DNA of 64,000 nucleotides from Parasponia andersonii (lineage: Eukaryota; Streptophyta; Magnoliopsida; Rosales; Cannabaceae), in contig JXTB01000041.1 in NCBI GenBank assembly GCA_002914805.1, positions 316,780 through 380,779 of the forward strand. The letters run 5' to 3'. Of this stretch, positions 10,911 to 21,289 are shown piece after piece; the stretch's first letter is position 1; each line of letters begins with the position of its first letter. Both the position numbers and the translations under genes were made by a program. The notes under the pieces are model-generated. The model saw only the letters and a list, made by a program, of their open reading frames with translations, did no database searches and was not told the origin of the DNA.

Positions 10911-13900
10911 TTATGAATTTCCATCAGTTTCCGCATGCGAAGGATCTGTTTGCACTTGACGAACAAACTGTCCCTTAACTCTAGGACGCTGCTCTGCAAG
11001 TTTCTTTCTGCTCTCATAACGGACCTGGAATAGAAATCTCATTAGAGAAATGAAGCATATTTGGAGAAAATGAAAGAACAACAAAATTAGTATAACAATA
11101 ATACTAATAGACCAAGAATGGTGTTGCTGTACCTTCTTTTCAAAGCATCTATCTTTCCGTTTCATGCGAAACTTTGTAAGAGCTGCTTCTCTTTGGATGG
11201 ATCGATGAGAATTGCCATTGTTAGTAAAATAACTTTCGTCATTCTTGCTCCCTGAAGCAGTCCTAACCAAGGCAACCTGATCAACATTGCTGTTACTTCC
11301 ACAAGCACTTCCGTACCCAACACTATTAAGATGACTTGCATTTCCATTACAGAAACTACTACTAGCACTTTGATCAGTGGTAGGAGAGATATGCCCGTGA
11401 TCCTTCAAAAAGTCCAATTTATCTCCTTGATTGTGTATAGCTTGGTTTGTGACAGTGTTGGCATTTTGACAAAGTGAGTCATATGCCTGCTCAGATTTGT
11501 TCTTTTGAGGATTCGTTTGGTAAAATGAATTGATAAGAAATGAGGGCTCTTGTTGGGCAACAGAGCCTGGGCTGACCAGGGATGATGAACCTGATTGTGA
11601 ACAGAACATTGAAGGGACTACAGAAACATAGTCTGTGGATTGATTATTGATCCTTATACCTTTCACAGGAATTGGTAAAGGAAATATTCTCTGTTGGGGG
11701 CAATAAGTTGCAACTTCAGAATGGTTAGACTGACCTGTAGCCAGCGTAATAACACTCTTTGGTGTGCTTATTGAGGGTCCGGGAGCACCAGAGTTAAAAC
11801 TAAGGCCAGTAGTAGCCACATTGGATACATGTTTTTCAGCTCTTGTTCCACATTCTTTCTCTTGATCATACACACTGGCTGATGCCAGATATAGGGGCTG
11901 CAATGGCCTATTAATGTATCTGCATGAAATACCACCGAATTGATTAGCATAAATAAGTTTAGCAGAGGAGGAGTAAAAAAAGAAGTCCGAAGAAAAAGAA
12001 AGAGATAAGACAATCCAAGCGATGAAATTATCATGCCCTTACCATTAAGGAGGTTAAAGGTTCAAATAATTCAATGTCCTAATCATGACATTTACAGTTT
12101 TACATGTATCACAAAACATTCCCTCGTCTTCCTTTCCTGCAACATAATCATATTCGCTTTCATGGTATCATATCAAATTCAGCAAAATTCCTAAAGGTTG
12201 AAACCTAGGCTATCATCACGTGAACCCTAAACTGTCACTTTTTACTTGGACACATATGCTTGAATGACTTAGAATAGAGAATCGAAAACAATGAAGCCCC
12301 CCAACTTGTCATATAATTAGTCACCAACAATCAGATTCATCCCGTTGTGCTCAAAAAATGACTCTTAGCTAATGAAACAAAGAAGTCTATTCCTTGGTCT
12401 TAGTTCAGTTAGGCATATGGGCTGGAGTTAAATTTTAGGTGCAGATGTAGCTAATGAAAAGATATGAGCATGATGATGATAGGAAAGAATGAAAATATAT
12501 GACATTTATAACTGCAATGTACTTATACCTTACTGGTTAACAAGTTCTAAGCTTATGTGAAGAAACCACAAAACTTAAAATATGAAATGGAAAAAGAACT
12601 CACCGTGTAAAGGCTGAGGCATTAGAATGCCTGAGGGTGTGCCTCTTCTCAACCACATGACTCTCAAAGTAGCTGGAATTTGAGCTCAAGGTCAGATTCA
12701 GTCTGGGCGCAGAGTCAAACTTGCTAGTTCCATTACTTGAAGAAGAATTTTGATAATTGCAATTTGCATTATCATTTAAAACTCCATTCAAGTCAATGGA
12801 ACCTCTAGAACGGTTGAATAGGACATTGTTATTCTCACAAGCCTCACCAGACATAAGAGCATCTCCCCTAACACTTTCTGGCTTGATACCCTTGCCCTGG
12901 GTAATTTCTGCATCAGGTTCCTCAAAGGTTCCAAGAATCGGTCCTAATATGATTATGGCACTCAAATTTTTAAATACTTGCCTATTGATAATGAATACAT
13001 ACAAAGTATTCCCAAAAAAAACATTTAAGACTCTTCACCTCTGACTTCATTTCCATGCATGAATCTCTGCCCTGCATTGATGTGCTCTTCATCCTTCTGT
13101 TGTCTCAAGTCACTTGGAAAAGATTTCCCCTGTGTTGGCTGTGAGGATTCCTGCAATTTTTCCATGTGGACACTCTCAGCTTCCAATTCTGGCTTTGTAC
13201 AAGAGCTCTGCAAGAGAAAGCAAACATGCAGTCTCTATATGAAACCTCATCTAGCCAACCTAGACTGAAAGGAAATTCCTATTAACCATGAGCAGCCTTA
13301 TAAAGATTTTACATATTCCTTCCACAAGACATATACCATCCTTTACGATAACTAGTGCATGGCCAATCTACATTTATTATAAGGGTTGTAGGCAAACTAG
13401 GAGGAGAAAATTCAACCATGGTTTTAGTCTTAAAGTAGAATATTCTTTTCCTGTGCTATCTGCTTCAAACGCAAGATACTAGCAAATCCGGTTCTGTCAA
13501 ACTTTAGTGTAGTTGCCGATTCATTCAAAAGCTAAATGGAGACCGAGTTATTATAACTTCATGCTGGATTTGGTTTCAATCTAGACATGCTACAATTTGT
13601 TAAATCTTTTTTAATTTGTTTTTCAGTTCTAAACTTCTCATCCAGGTAAATCATTAACAAAACAAATGAAACAAGAAGCTACGTATTCGTAACCCAAGCA
13701 CCAACCACAGCTTTTGCAAGCTCATACAGAACATATGAGATACTAACCTGGGCATCACTCCCTTTATCAATGTTTTCCGCATTTCTCTCAATAGAATGTA
13801 CATAGCCATTTGAATGATTGCTTGCAGGATTATTTTCAGAAGTGGCTTCACCCTTTTGTTGTGCAACACTTTCGTCTTGGGGGCCATTTGCAGTTGACTA

Positions 13901-15221
13901 ATAGAACAATACAATTAAACCGTTATAAAAGCACGAAATGACGTTCAAGATAACTAAACTAAATCAGGCAAGTACAAAGCTCGTGCTTACAGATTTTCTT
14001 CTCCAAACATGTTGCCACAGATTGCTCAGTTCATTCCTCCTAATAGGCTTGACAAGATAGTCAGCAGCACCTCTCAACATGCACTTGTAGACTGTGCTAA
14101 TTGAATCTTGAGATGACATCACTGCAAGACAAACAAAACACATCAATATCAAAATGGTAAACACCAGTGCCAAGTGATACATCTTATCAATATATGTAAC
14201 ATACTTATAACAGGAATGTTTTTGCAAACGTCATGCTCCATGATTAGCGTAAGCAGCGCAAATCCAGAAATTGATGGCAGATCCACTTCAGTCAATATAA
14301 GATCTATGTTATGGGGTCTTCCCTTTAGTAACTCCCACGCCTTTAAGCCATCAGGTACAGCAGCAACTGCCCAAAACAAGAGCAAGTTTCAGTTACAAGG
14401 ATCACATGATTATAGCTGTTTTAGAAAATATACGTAGAAAGTAGGTGACTGATTCTGGGAAAGTGTAGAAATAGACAGGTAATCATAATGAAATATATCG
14501 CCTACTCTAAAACAAAACAAATCAAATCAAATCAAAAGAGTGCCCTGAACCAAAAACAAATTACAAATGAACACATCTTACACCTTTGTTGTTTCTAATC
14601 AATTGCTTAAGTTACTTATGTTGTCCCAATTCAAGGATCAGGACGAACCTGTTGAGAATTTTGTTTAGCAATATGGTCAAAAATTAGTTTAAAAACTTTA
14701 CAGAAAAAATAAAATTCGAATTATCGAAACTCGACTCGAAATTAACTGGGTATCGTTTAATTCGTTTTCCCAACTCAAACCACTGAGAAAATAAATAAAT
14801 AACTTGAGATTCAGCTACACGGAACAATGGAAACTTTACCATTTCCAAGTTCAGAACGGAAAAGTCACCAAAAACGAAAATTGAGCAAAACCCAGTTCGC
14901 CTTTCAACCAAATAAGCTAAAAAAAAAACTGATCAAAACCAAAGCTTGAAGCTAAAAAGGCAAAAAAAGAAGGAAGTAGAGACCTCTGTAGCTGCATTTT
15001 CTGAGAAGCGCAGCAATAATCTGCCTGGTGGAGTCATCTGCTTCAACCAGCAAAACCCTCATCATCATTTTGGGCAAGAACTTCTCCCAACTGGTAATGG
15101 CTCCACCTGAGCAACACCCATCGTTCGTCTCCGTCCCTGTTCTCTTCTTCATCATCATCTTCTCCACTTCACTATCTCCCTTCACTTCCAAATCATCACT
15201 ACTCAGAACCACCTCACCCAT
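10911..15221 (-). CDS. PRR9: Pseudo-response regulator, PRR9/PRR5 clade (circadian clock)
   Basis: Eight exons, all with GT-AG borders and consistent phase: 15221-14984, 14366-14205, 14121-13991, 13897-13748, 13207-13039, 12943-12604, 11919-11133, 11024-10911, giving 696 residues. The pseudo-receiver domain (exons 1-3) starts LRV-like at [21 protein letters not shown]. The phospho-accepting Asp of true receivers is replaced by Glu in [13 protein letters not shown], the family hallmark, and the domain ends [21 protein letters not shown] Ser/Asn-rich middle follows. The C-terminal CCT motif is split by the last intron: [20 protein letters not shown], then [20 protein letters not shown]. The family acts in the nucleus as day-phased repressors of CCA1/LHY. 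The N-terminus [10 protein letters not shown] resembles PRR9; PRR5 is the alternative, so the symbol is tentative. A (CT)n tract sits just upstream of the ATG, and evening elements lie further up. Confidence 0.93.
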
Positions 15222-15230
15222 TTCTCACCT

Positions 15231-15237
<7 letters not shown>

Positions 15238-15262
<25 letters not shown>
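15238..15262. repeat. (CT)n microsatellite in the PRR 5' leader
   Basis: About twelve CT units on the plus strand (GA on the transcribed strand), 17 bp upstream of the start codon. Pyrimidine/purine tracts at this position are common in plant 5' UTRs and core promoters. Confidence 0.85.
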
Positions 15263-15385
15263 AAAACTTCTCTGTCTCACTTGAGCTTCAACCCCGAAAA
15301 CAGAGTCTCAAAGATCAACAACATGTAAAATTCCAGAGGCCTCGAAATCTCATCCTCTCTGAGTCGTAAAATATTTCTCTTCTTT

Positions 15386-15757
15386 AGATATTTTTAAAAT
15401 ATCTCAACTTTCTTTCCCTTTAGTTTATTGTCCATCCAACGGCTGAGATTGCCCAACCCGCTAATCACCGCCTCATGTGCAACGGCCTTAAATATCTCCT
15501 AAACAAAATATCTCCCGGTACCAAAACCCACTTGGGGTGGGAGTGGACTCCACACATGCCACGTCACCGACCAATCTGAAGTCCGAGGCCACATATCAAA
15601 TGTTAAAGCGCCATTGGTCTACGCCACTTTTTTTGTGTGGCTTAGTGGTGCAGAATTTTCCCAGGGAATAAAAAAGTGCTGAAAATTTGAAAATAGTAAT
15701 TCAGATATTTTGCTGAGTGGGGCCCAGATATTTGGACGTTTTGTGGGTCCTACTGCT

Positions 15758-15799
<42 letters not shown>

Positions 15800-15841
15800 A
15801 TATTATTATATGCGTGTGTCTTGTCTCTAGGGAGATATTTC
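15386..15841 (-). promoter_or_regulatory. Evening-element cluster upstream of the PRR gene
   Basis: The evening element AAAATATCT or its complement occurs exactly at 15386-15394 (AGATATTTT), 15396-15404 (AAAATATCT), 15505-15513 (AAAATATCT) and 15703-15711 (AGATATTTT). One-base variants lie at 15490-15497, 15726-15734 and 15833-15841. The first two form a 19-bp palindrome. They lie 165-620 bp upstream of the start codon at 15221. In Arabidopsis the PRR5, PRR7 and PRR9 promoters are bound by CCA1, LHY and RVE8 through this motif. Confidence 0.7.
15761..15791. repeat. (TA)n microsatellite
   Basis: About 15 uninterrupted TA units, followed by TGTATGTATA. No other function visible. Confidence 0.9.
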
Positions 15842-17773
15842 TTTATGTTGATGCTCCAAAGTCTAAATGTGTAAACAAAGGCTAATGTCTTTCTTTATGG
15901 TCATGATTCCGACACGTGGCAAATCATCAAGTTGCGGAATTTTACTTGTGGCCATGAAGTGTGTCAAAACGCTATCTTCAACTTTATTTATTTGGGCACG
16001 AGATTTAGATGTGTAACTCGCCGATGTCTGTCAAAATTGATGTACGCGCTTGATTATTGGATACGTGTAAAGCATTGGAAATAATTAAAAATTGAAAAAC
16101 TTGTGGCTTCCAGTTGCCGATTGGTTGTTGGTGATTCTTTGGGCTCCTGAAATTACTAGATTACCCAATAGCTTGTCACACGTGGCAGCCTCCATTACTT
16201 GGGGGAATAAATAATTGTTTCTTGCATATCGGAATGATGATAAGAAGTTTGTTAAGGTTATATAAGATTTGTTTTTATTGGAACATGTGTTTAGGTAATC
16301 AGTGGTTCTAATGTCTCCACATGATGGTCATTATAATCTTAAATTAGTGTGAACTAATTAAAACCACAAAATAATTCCACGTGACGTATAATAACAAGGT
16401 ACACGTGTCCCTTTACAAGATTTGTATCCTACGCCTTTCGAAATTTCTTTCTCGTGAATCTGATAGCCCCCACTAGTGGGTTTTTCTTTTTCTTTTTTTT
16501 TTTTTTTGAAAGAAGCCTCCACATGTTCTTACACATCGATGGAAAGTTATTTTGAGTCTTGAGATATTTTTGACTAACATGTGAATATGTATCATAAATT
16601 TGTATCATATTAAGTCCTTTCTTTTTTTTTTTTTTTAAAAAAAATCCTATTTTATTATTCGAAAAGGGTATAATTATTTTAAATATCAGATACCAAAAGA
16701 AAATCCCATTCAACATCTTTGAAAAAAAAAAAAAAAAATCTAATTCAACATCTTCTTTTAAAAAAATAATCTAACTTAAGTGATATACTTAGTGTGCCTT
16801 AAGGGAAAAAAGAAGTGAGATCATTATCAATTAAATCAGATTAGTCTACCTAACCTTTTATTATATATATTTTTTTAAACGAACCGTTTATTGTATTTGT
16901 GCGTGCTAAAATTTCCAACAAACAAATTGGAAAGTAAGCAAAGATATCTGACCAAAATTTTGAGACAATTTATTAATGTATGATATATTTCTAATAAATA
17001 AAGATCTAAGCTATACAAACTTATGGTAAAGTTCATTTCCAAGCCAACTCAAAAACAAAGTGGGTCACAAAGTTGTATAACATAATAGCCTAGTTTGGTA
17101 GAGTTTTTGTAAAAGTTAAAACCACATTTTGAAGAATTTTTTAGTGAAACAGTGTTTAATAAAGGATGAAAAACTAGATTATTGAATAATTTTGTCTAAA
17201 GCCAAACCATAATTTTAAGTTGGTGGAACTCAAATTTCTTATATCAGATTAAACGGGAATTCACGACTCCTTTAATGAATATTATGTATGGACAAAAGTA
17301 ACCTCACTCAAATTTCAAAATACCAATTAAACTAACCCAAGAAAAATATCAAATATCTTATATAATTATAAAAAAATATAAGAAATTACTTATTATTTTT
17401 GACATTTTTTATGTTATTCTCAAAAATTTATTTATGAAACTTATCTTAAATGATAAGTAATAAATTTAATTAGATTATTTTCATAAAAATAAATATTTTG
17501 TAAAAATATTTATATGCTTAATGTATGTTAAAAAAGGGGGGTCTATTAAAATATTTATTTAATTGGCTCTTTGCAAAATATGCACAATTGGACAAGATAT
17601 TTATTTTAGCCATTATATATTCTTACGGTGGTTCAATGACACAGCTTACTAAACACTCTAGTACAATTTTTGTTAATCACAACACTTTTTAATTACAGTT
17701 TACCAAAAACTCAGTTGTTTTACACTATAGTGGATTTTTCCCTCAGCACAACTAAAAGTGTTTCATTTAGAAT
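15842..17773. other. AT-rich intergenic region with scattered ACGTG boxes
   Basis: No sustained reading frame. ACGTG-core boxes occur near 15914 (ACACGTGGC), 16190 (ACACGTGGC), 16378 (CCACGTGACG) and 16404 (ACACGTGTCC); whether they act on any gene is unknown. Poly-A/T tracts dominate 16490-16750. Confidence 0.5.
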
Positions 17774-17778
17774 CTACA

Positions 17779-18021
17779 TATAAAAACTTAAATTTTTGGA
17801 GGGTAATTTGGACATTTTACCAATTTTCGGGTATTATGTTAGGTAAATTAATTTGTAAAAGTTTTGAACAGAATGACTAAATAACAATTAATTTTGAGGA
17901 TTTAATTAATAGAGTTTGGGAACCGGGGACTATAGTGCAAATTTTTAAAAATCTGCACAATCCCATATATTCCCACTCACATGGGTTTCCTTTTCCCAGT
18001 CACTCTCTCTCTCTTCCTCAC

Positions 18022-18056
<35 letters not shown>

Positions 18057-19981
18057 CTGAAGGGGAAGAAGAAGGTCGTGCCGCCTCCCGCCGTCGTTCG
18101 CCCGAGCAGCCCACTGGCGGAGCTTTCCCGTGCCACGCCGAGCCGACGCCAACCAACTACCACCACCAGAGAAGCCGCCGTTGCTAGAGAAGATGAAGTC
18201 GTCCGTTTCGGATATCTTGTCACCGGCGACAATTCCGGCCACCATTTGACCTCGAACTGAGCTCGTTGGATTCGTCTCATCGAGAGGAAGCTCAAGATAT
18301 ATATATATATATATCTTAACCCCATGCTGTCCGAATCAAAAGTTGCATTTTTAGAATATTTTGAGCTTGAGTTGACTTTTTGATCTGGCCGTTGGATCAT
18401 AGTTTTGTTGTCATTTTTGGATTGTACTTGGAAAATAGGGAAGTTTGATATATATATATATATATATATATATATTGCCTATATTTGGTGATCGGCACAA
18501 AAATCGAAATCGGACGGCTAAAATTTATCTCGATTTGCGTACCACTGGTTTGGTGTGAGCCCGAACCTGAATTGGACAAGTTATATGCCTAACCTAGTTA
18601 TTTTGGGTGCTAGGAATTAGTGAAGAGATCCGTTTGTGGAATTGAAGCTCCGTTGAGAAGTTGCTTTTTCGCAAAAGGGCGATCGAGAACTTGAAATTGG
18701 TTCCCGACCCTCCAGATGATTGTCAACGACGCCTTGAGGATTCAATAGTGTGGTATCACTATTCTTGTGAGGTATGGATTCGGTTACTTTCGTTTTATAC
18801 TATTTTCGAATAAAACTTATTTTCTGAAACATATGAGATTTTCTTGAACATATGTGATGGAGTGTGATGATATCATATACATATATACTATATTGCTCTA
18901 AGAATTTTCTAAGTACAGGTTATTTTGAGTATATCAAAAATAGGGCTGTTGTACTGCCCGTTTTTCTATGAAAACTTAATATTATTATTTTATTAAAAAA
19001 CCAGAGTATAATTATTTTCACACTTCAGTTATGTGTTGCACGTGTCATAGGATCATACATGAGCATTGTGTTAGCATCATAGGTTTATAATGTAGCACTG
19101 CATGCCCCATTGTCAGTGTAAAGTCCGTAAACCCGCGCAGAGTTTTATTACTTCTGATTATCTCCATGTTTGGCAGGCGTAGGCAATTCGGTTGCCCCTC
19201 TAAGTTTGGTAGGTGACACATGGGTATTCCCTCCGAGTATGGAGTTAGGTGTCAGGCAGGCTGTTAGGTACACTTTGTGCTATCATCCTGGGTTTCCACA
19301 GATGAGAGGATGTAAGCTCATGGGTATGGGTTGATTTGTGTCATATACATCTAAATTGAATGGTTTTAATTATACTGATTTATTTATACATATTCGTGAC
19401 GATTTCCTGTTTTGGATTATCATATATGTATGTATTGGATTTAAACTAATCATATAGGAGCTTTCCATCACTAAAATATTTTCGATCGAGGTAACTGTTT
19501 TTCCTACTAAATATTTTATGCTCACTCCCTTCTTCCCTTCCTCGGGTGGTGTCCAGTGTGATTTTGGAGATCAAGAAGAGTAAGAGGCCATTAGGATTGT
19601 AGTTCGTTATCTTGGTAATACTTAAAGCGTGTTATTATGGTGTTTGGACTGTTTGAGTTTTGTTTTAGTATTAAACCAAGATTACTACTTTTCATTTTGT
19701 TTGTGAACTCACGTATGCCATTCTGGTGTCTGTTCTGACGTGGATGATAATGATGCTTGAACATTTATTTGATTTAAGTTATTTTCAGTATTTATTCGAT
19801 CTATGTTTAATGGTGTATACGAACTGTGGGAGAGGTTCACAGGATAGAATTCCAAATATTTTATCTAAAATAAACTGTTTTATAAAACTAAATCTTTTTA
19901 GACGTTTTCAAATAAATCAAGGAATTTCTCATCATTACGAAATTCCTCTTCTGCCACTAACCCGGGTTTTGGGTTGTGACA
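17779..19981 (+). repeat. 5' LTR (about 2.2 kb, left border tentative)
   Basis: Contains a (CT)n tract at 18027-18054, a GC-rich coding-like stretch (18060-18260) and two TA microsatellites (about 18297-18314 and 18450-18475). It ends TTGTGACA at 19981. The GC-rich stretch is open in several frames but has no start, splice or domain evidence; similar patches occur in long chromovirus LTRs. Confidence 0.6.
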
Positions 19982-19988
19982 GAAATTG

Positions 19989-20000
19989 TGGTATCAGAGC
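19989..20000 (+). other. Primer binding site for initiator tRNA-Met
   Basis: TGGTATCAGAGC is the exact complement of the 3' end of plant initiator tRNA-Met and lies 7 bp after the LTR end, as in most plant Ty3 and Ty1 elements. Confidence 0.9.
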
Positions 20001-20112
20001 TTTGAGTTTAACAGCTTGAACATATCACCATTAAACTAGATTGAAGTTGATTTTATGACAAGCATTCATCATTATCGCATTAACAGTTTGACATATTGTT
20101 TCAGACTTTTAA

Positions 20113-21133
20113 AGATGCCTCTAAGAAGAGTTTTGAGGCACCTGCCGGTGCCGAACCTCCTCCTCCGGATTTCACTCATCTGATTGAGGCAATGTAACAG
20201 GCATTTGCTCAGATGAACAATCCAGACTATCAGCCTCCAACTCCGAGGGAACGTCAGTTGGATCAATCTGATAATCTCCAGCGGTTCATGTGTCTCCAGC
20301 CAGGACAATTTAATGGTAGGCCAGGAGCTCTCACGGGAATTGCTTGGTTGCGTGAGATAGAGAGGCACTTTCAGGCTCTTGGTACTCCGGTTGAGTTTTA
20401 GGCTGTGTTTACTATTACCCGTTTGACGAGAAGTACCATTTGCTAGTGGGAAATAGTGGAACAGATGAAAGATGTTATGGGTCTGATTTGGGAAGACTTT
20501 GAATGAATTTTTAGGACCCAGTATACCAATGAGGATCAACAAGATGAAGTAGCGAACCAGTTTGAGACGTTAATTCAAGGTAATAGAACGGTGAATGAGT
20601 ACCTGATAGAGTTCACTGAGTTAGCAAGTGTTACTCTTGGACCGGGTACGAGTGAGAAGTACCGAGTTGCCAAGTTCAGGAGTCGTCTGAATCGGAATAT
20701 TTTCAATAGAATTAGTACTCAGACTTTCCATACTCTTGCTGAGATTGCAGTGGCTGCCCAGCTGGTAGAGGCCATCGAAGAAAAATTAGATTCCAAGAGG
20801 AACTAACGGAGAGATAATGACAAGGTAGTCACCAGAAGGAACTAGGGGCAGTGGTTAGCCCAGGGCACTCCAAACAGTAGGAGCTCGAATAGTAGTGGTT
20901 CTTCAGGGAGTGGCAAAGGCAGTCCATATGGAAGATGTTTCGTTTGTGGCCAGCAGGGTCATCAGAAGAAGGAGTGTCCTAACCGTCTGCAGAAATCTCC
21001 TCTTTCTCCGGGAGGAATGCAAAAGAGCCAGTCCGGTTCTGTTTCTTATCAGAACATTCAAGCAAGGCCACAACAGTCACAGGGTGTTTCGCAGACTTTT
21101 ACTTCCCCTCAGCCTTATCAGTGTCAGTACCGC
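20113..21133 (+). pseudogene. Degenerate Ty3/Gypsy gag
   Basis: Reading frame with several stops (TAA at about 20197, TAG at about 20400, more to 20850). It starts with a Pro-rich segment (AEPPPPDFTHLIEAM), then PGQFNGRPGALTGIAWLREIE, the capsid-type block ending NEYLIEFTELA, AKFRSRLNRNIFNRI, and VAAQLVEAIEEKL. The nucleocapsid CCHC knuckle CFVCGQQGHQKKEC is intact at about 20938-20980. These motifs are those of chromovirus Gag. The frame ends by running straight into the truncated LTR at 21134 without reaching protease. It cannot encode a working protein. Confidence 0.8.
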
Positions 21134-21284
21134 AGAGGTTCATAAGATGGAATTCCACATATTTTATCTAAAATGGACTGTTTTATAAAACTAAAACTTT
21201 TTAGACGTTTTCAAATAAATCAAAGAATTTCTCATCCTTGCGAAATTCCCCTTCTACCACTAGCCCGAGTTTTGGGTGGTGACA
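21134..21284 (+). repeat. 3' LTR terminal fragment
   Basis: Matches 19831-19981 over its full length with about 10-12 differences, from AGAGGTTCA to GTGACA. Only the last 151 bp remain. Confidence 0.85.
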
Positions 21285-21289
21285 CTACA

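Larger units (their letters stand above)
17779..21284 (+). mobile_element. Deleted Ty3/Gypsy element: long LTR, gag relic, LTR end
   Basis: A 151-bp direct repeat (19831-19981 and 21134-21284) marks the 3' ends of two LTRs. Each ends GGTTGTGACA or GGTGGTGACA. The left one is followed by a TGGTATCAGAGC primer site and a gag reading frame. No pol sequence exists between gag and the right LTR fragment, so protease, RT and integrase and most of the 3' LTR are deleted. CTACA follows the right end (21285-21289) and also occurs at 17774-17778, so I place the left LTR start at 17779. There the expected TG would be mutated to TA, so this boundary is tentative. LTR length would be about 2.2 kb, which fits Tekay/Del-like chromoviruses with long LTRs and a GC-rich 5' part. 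Confidence 0.72.

Noticed and set aside
17945..18400. 151-codon minus-strand and 68-codon plus-strand frames in a GC-rich patch
   Set aside because: They lie inside the long LTR of the 17779-21284 element and include low-complexity (CT)n.
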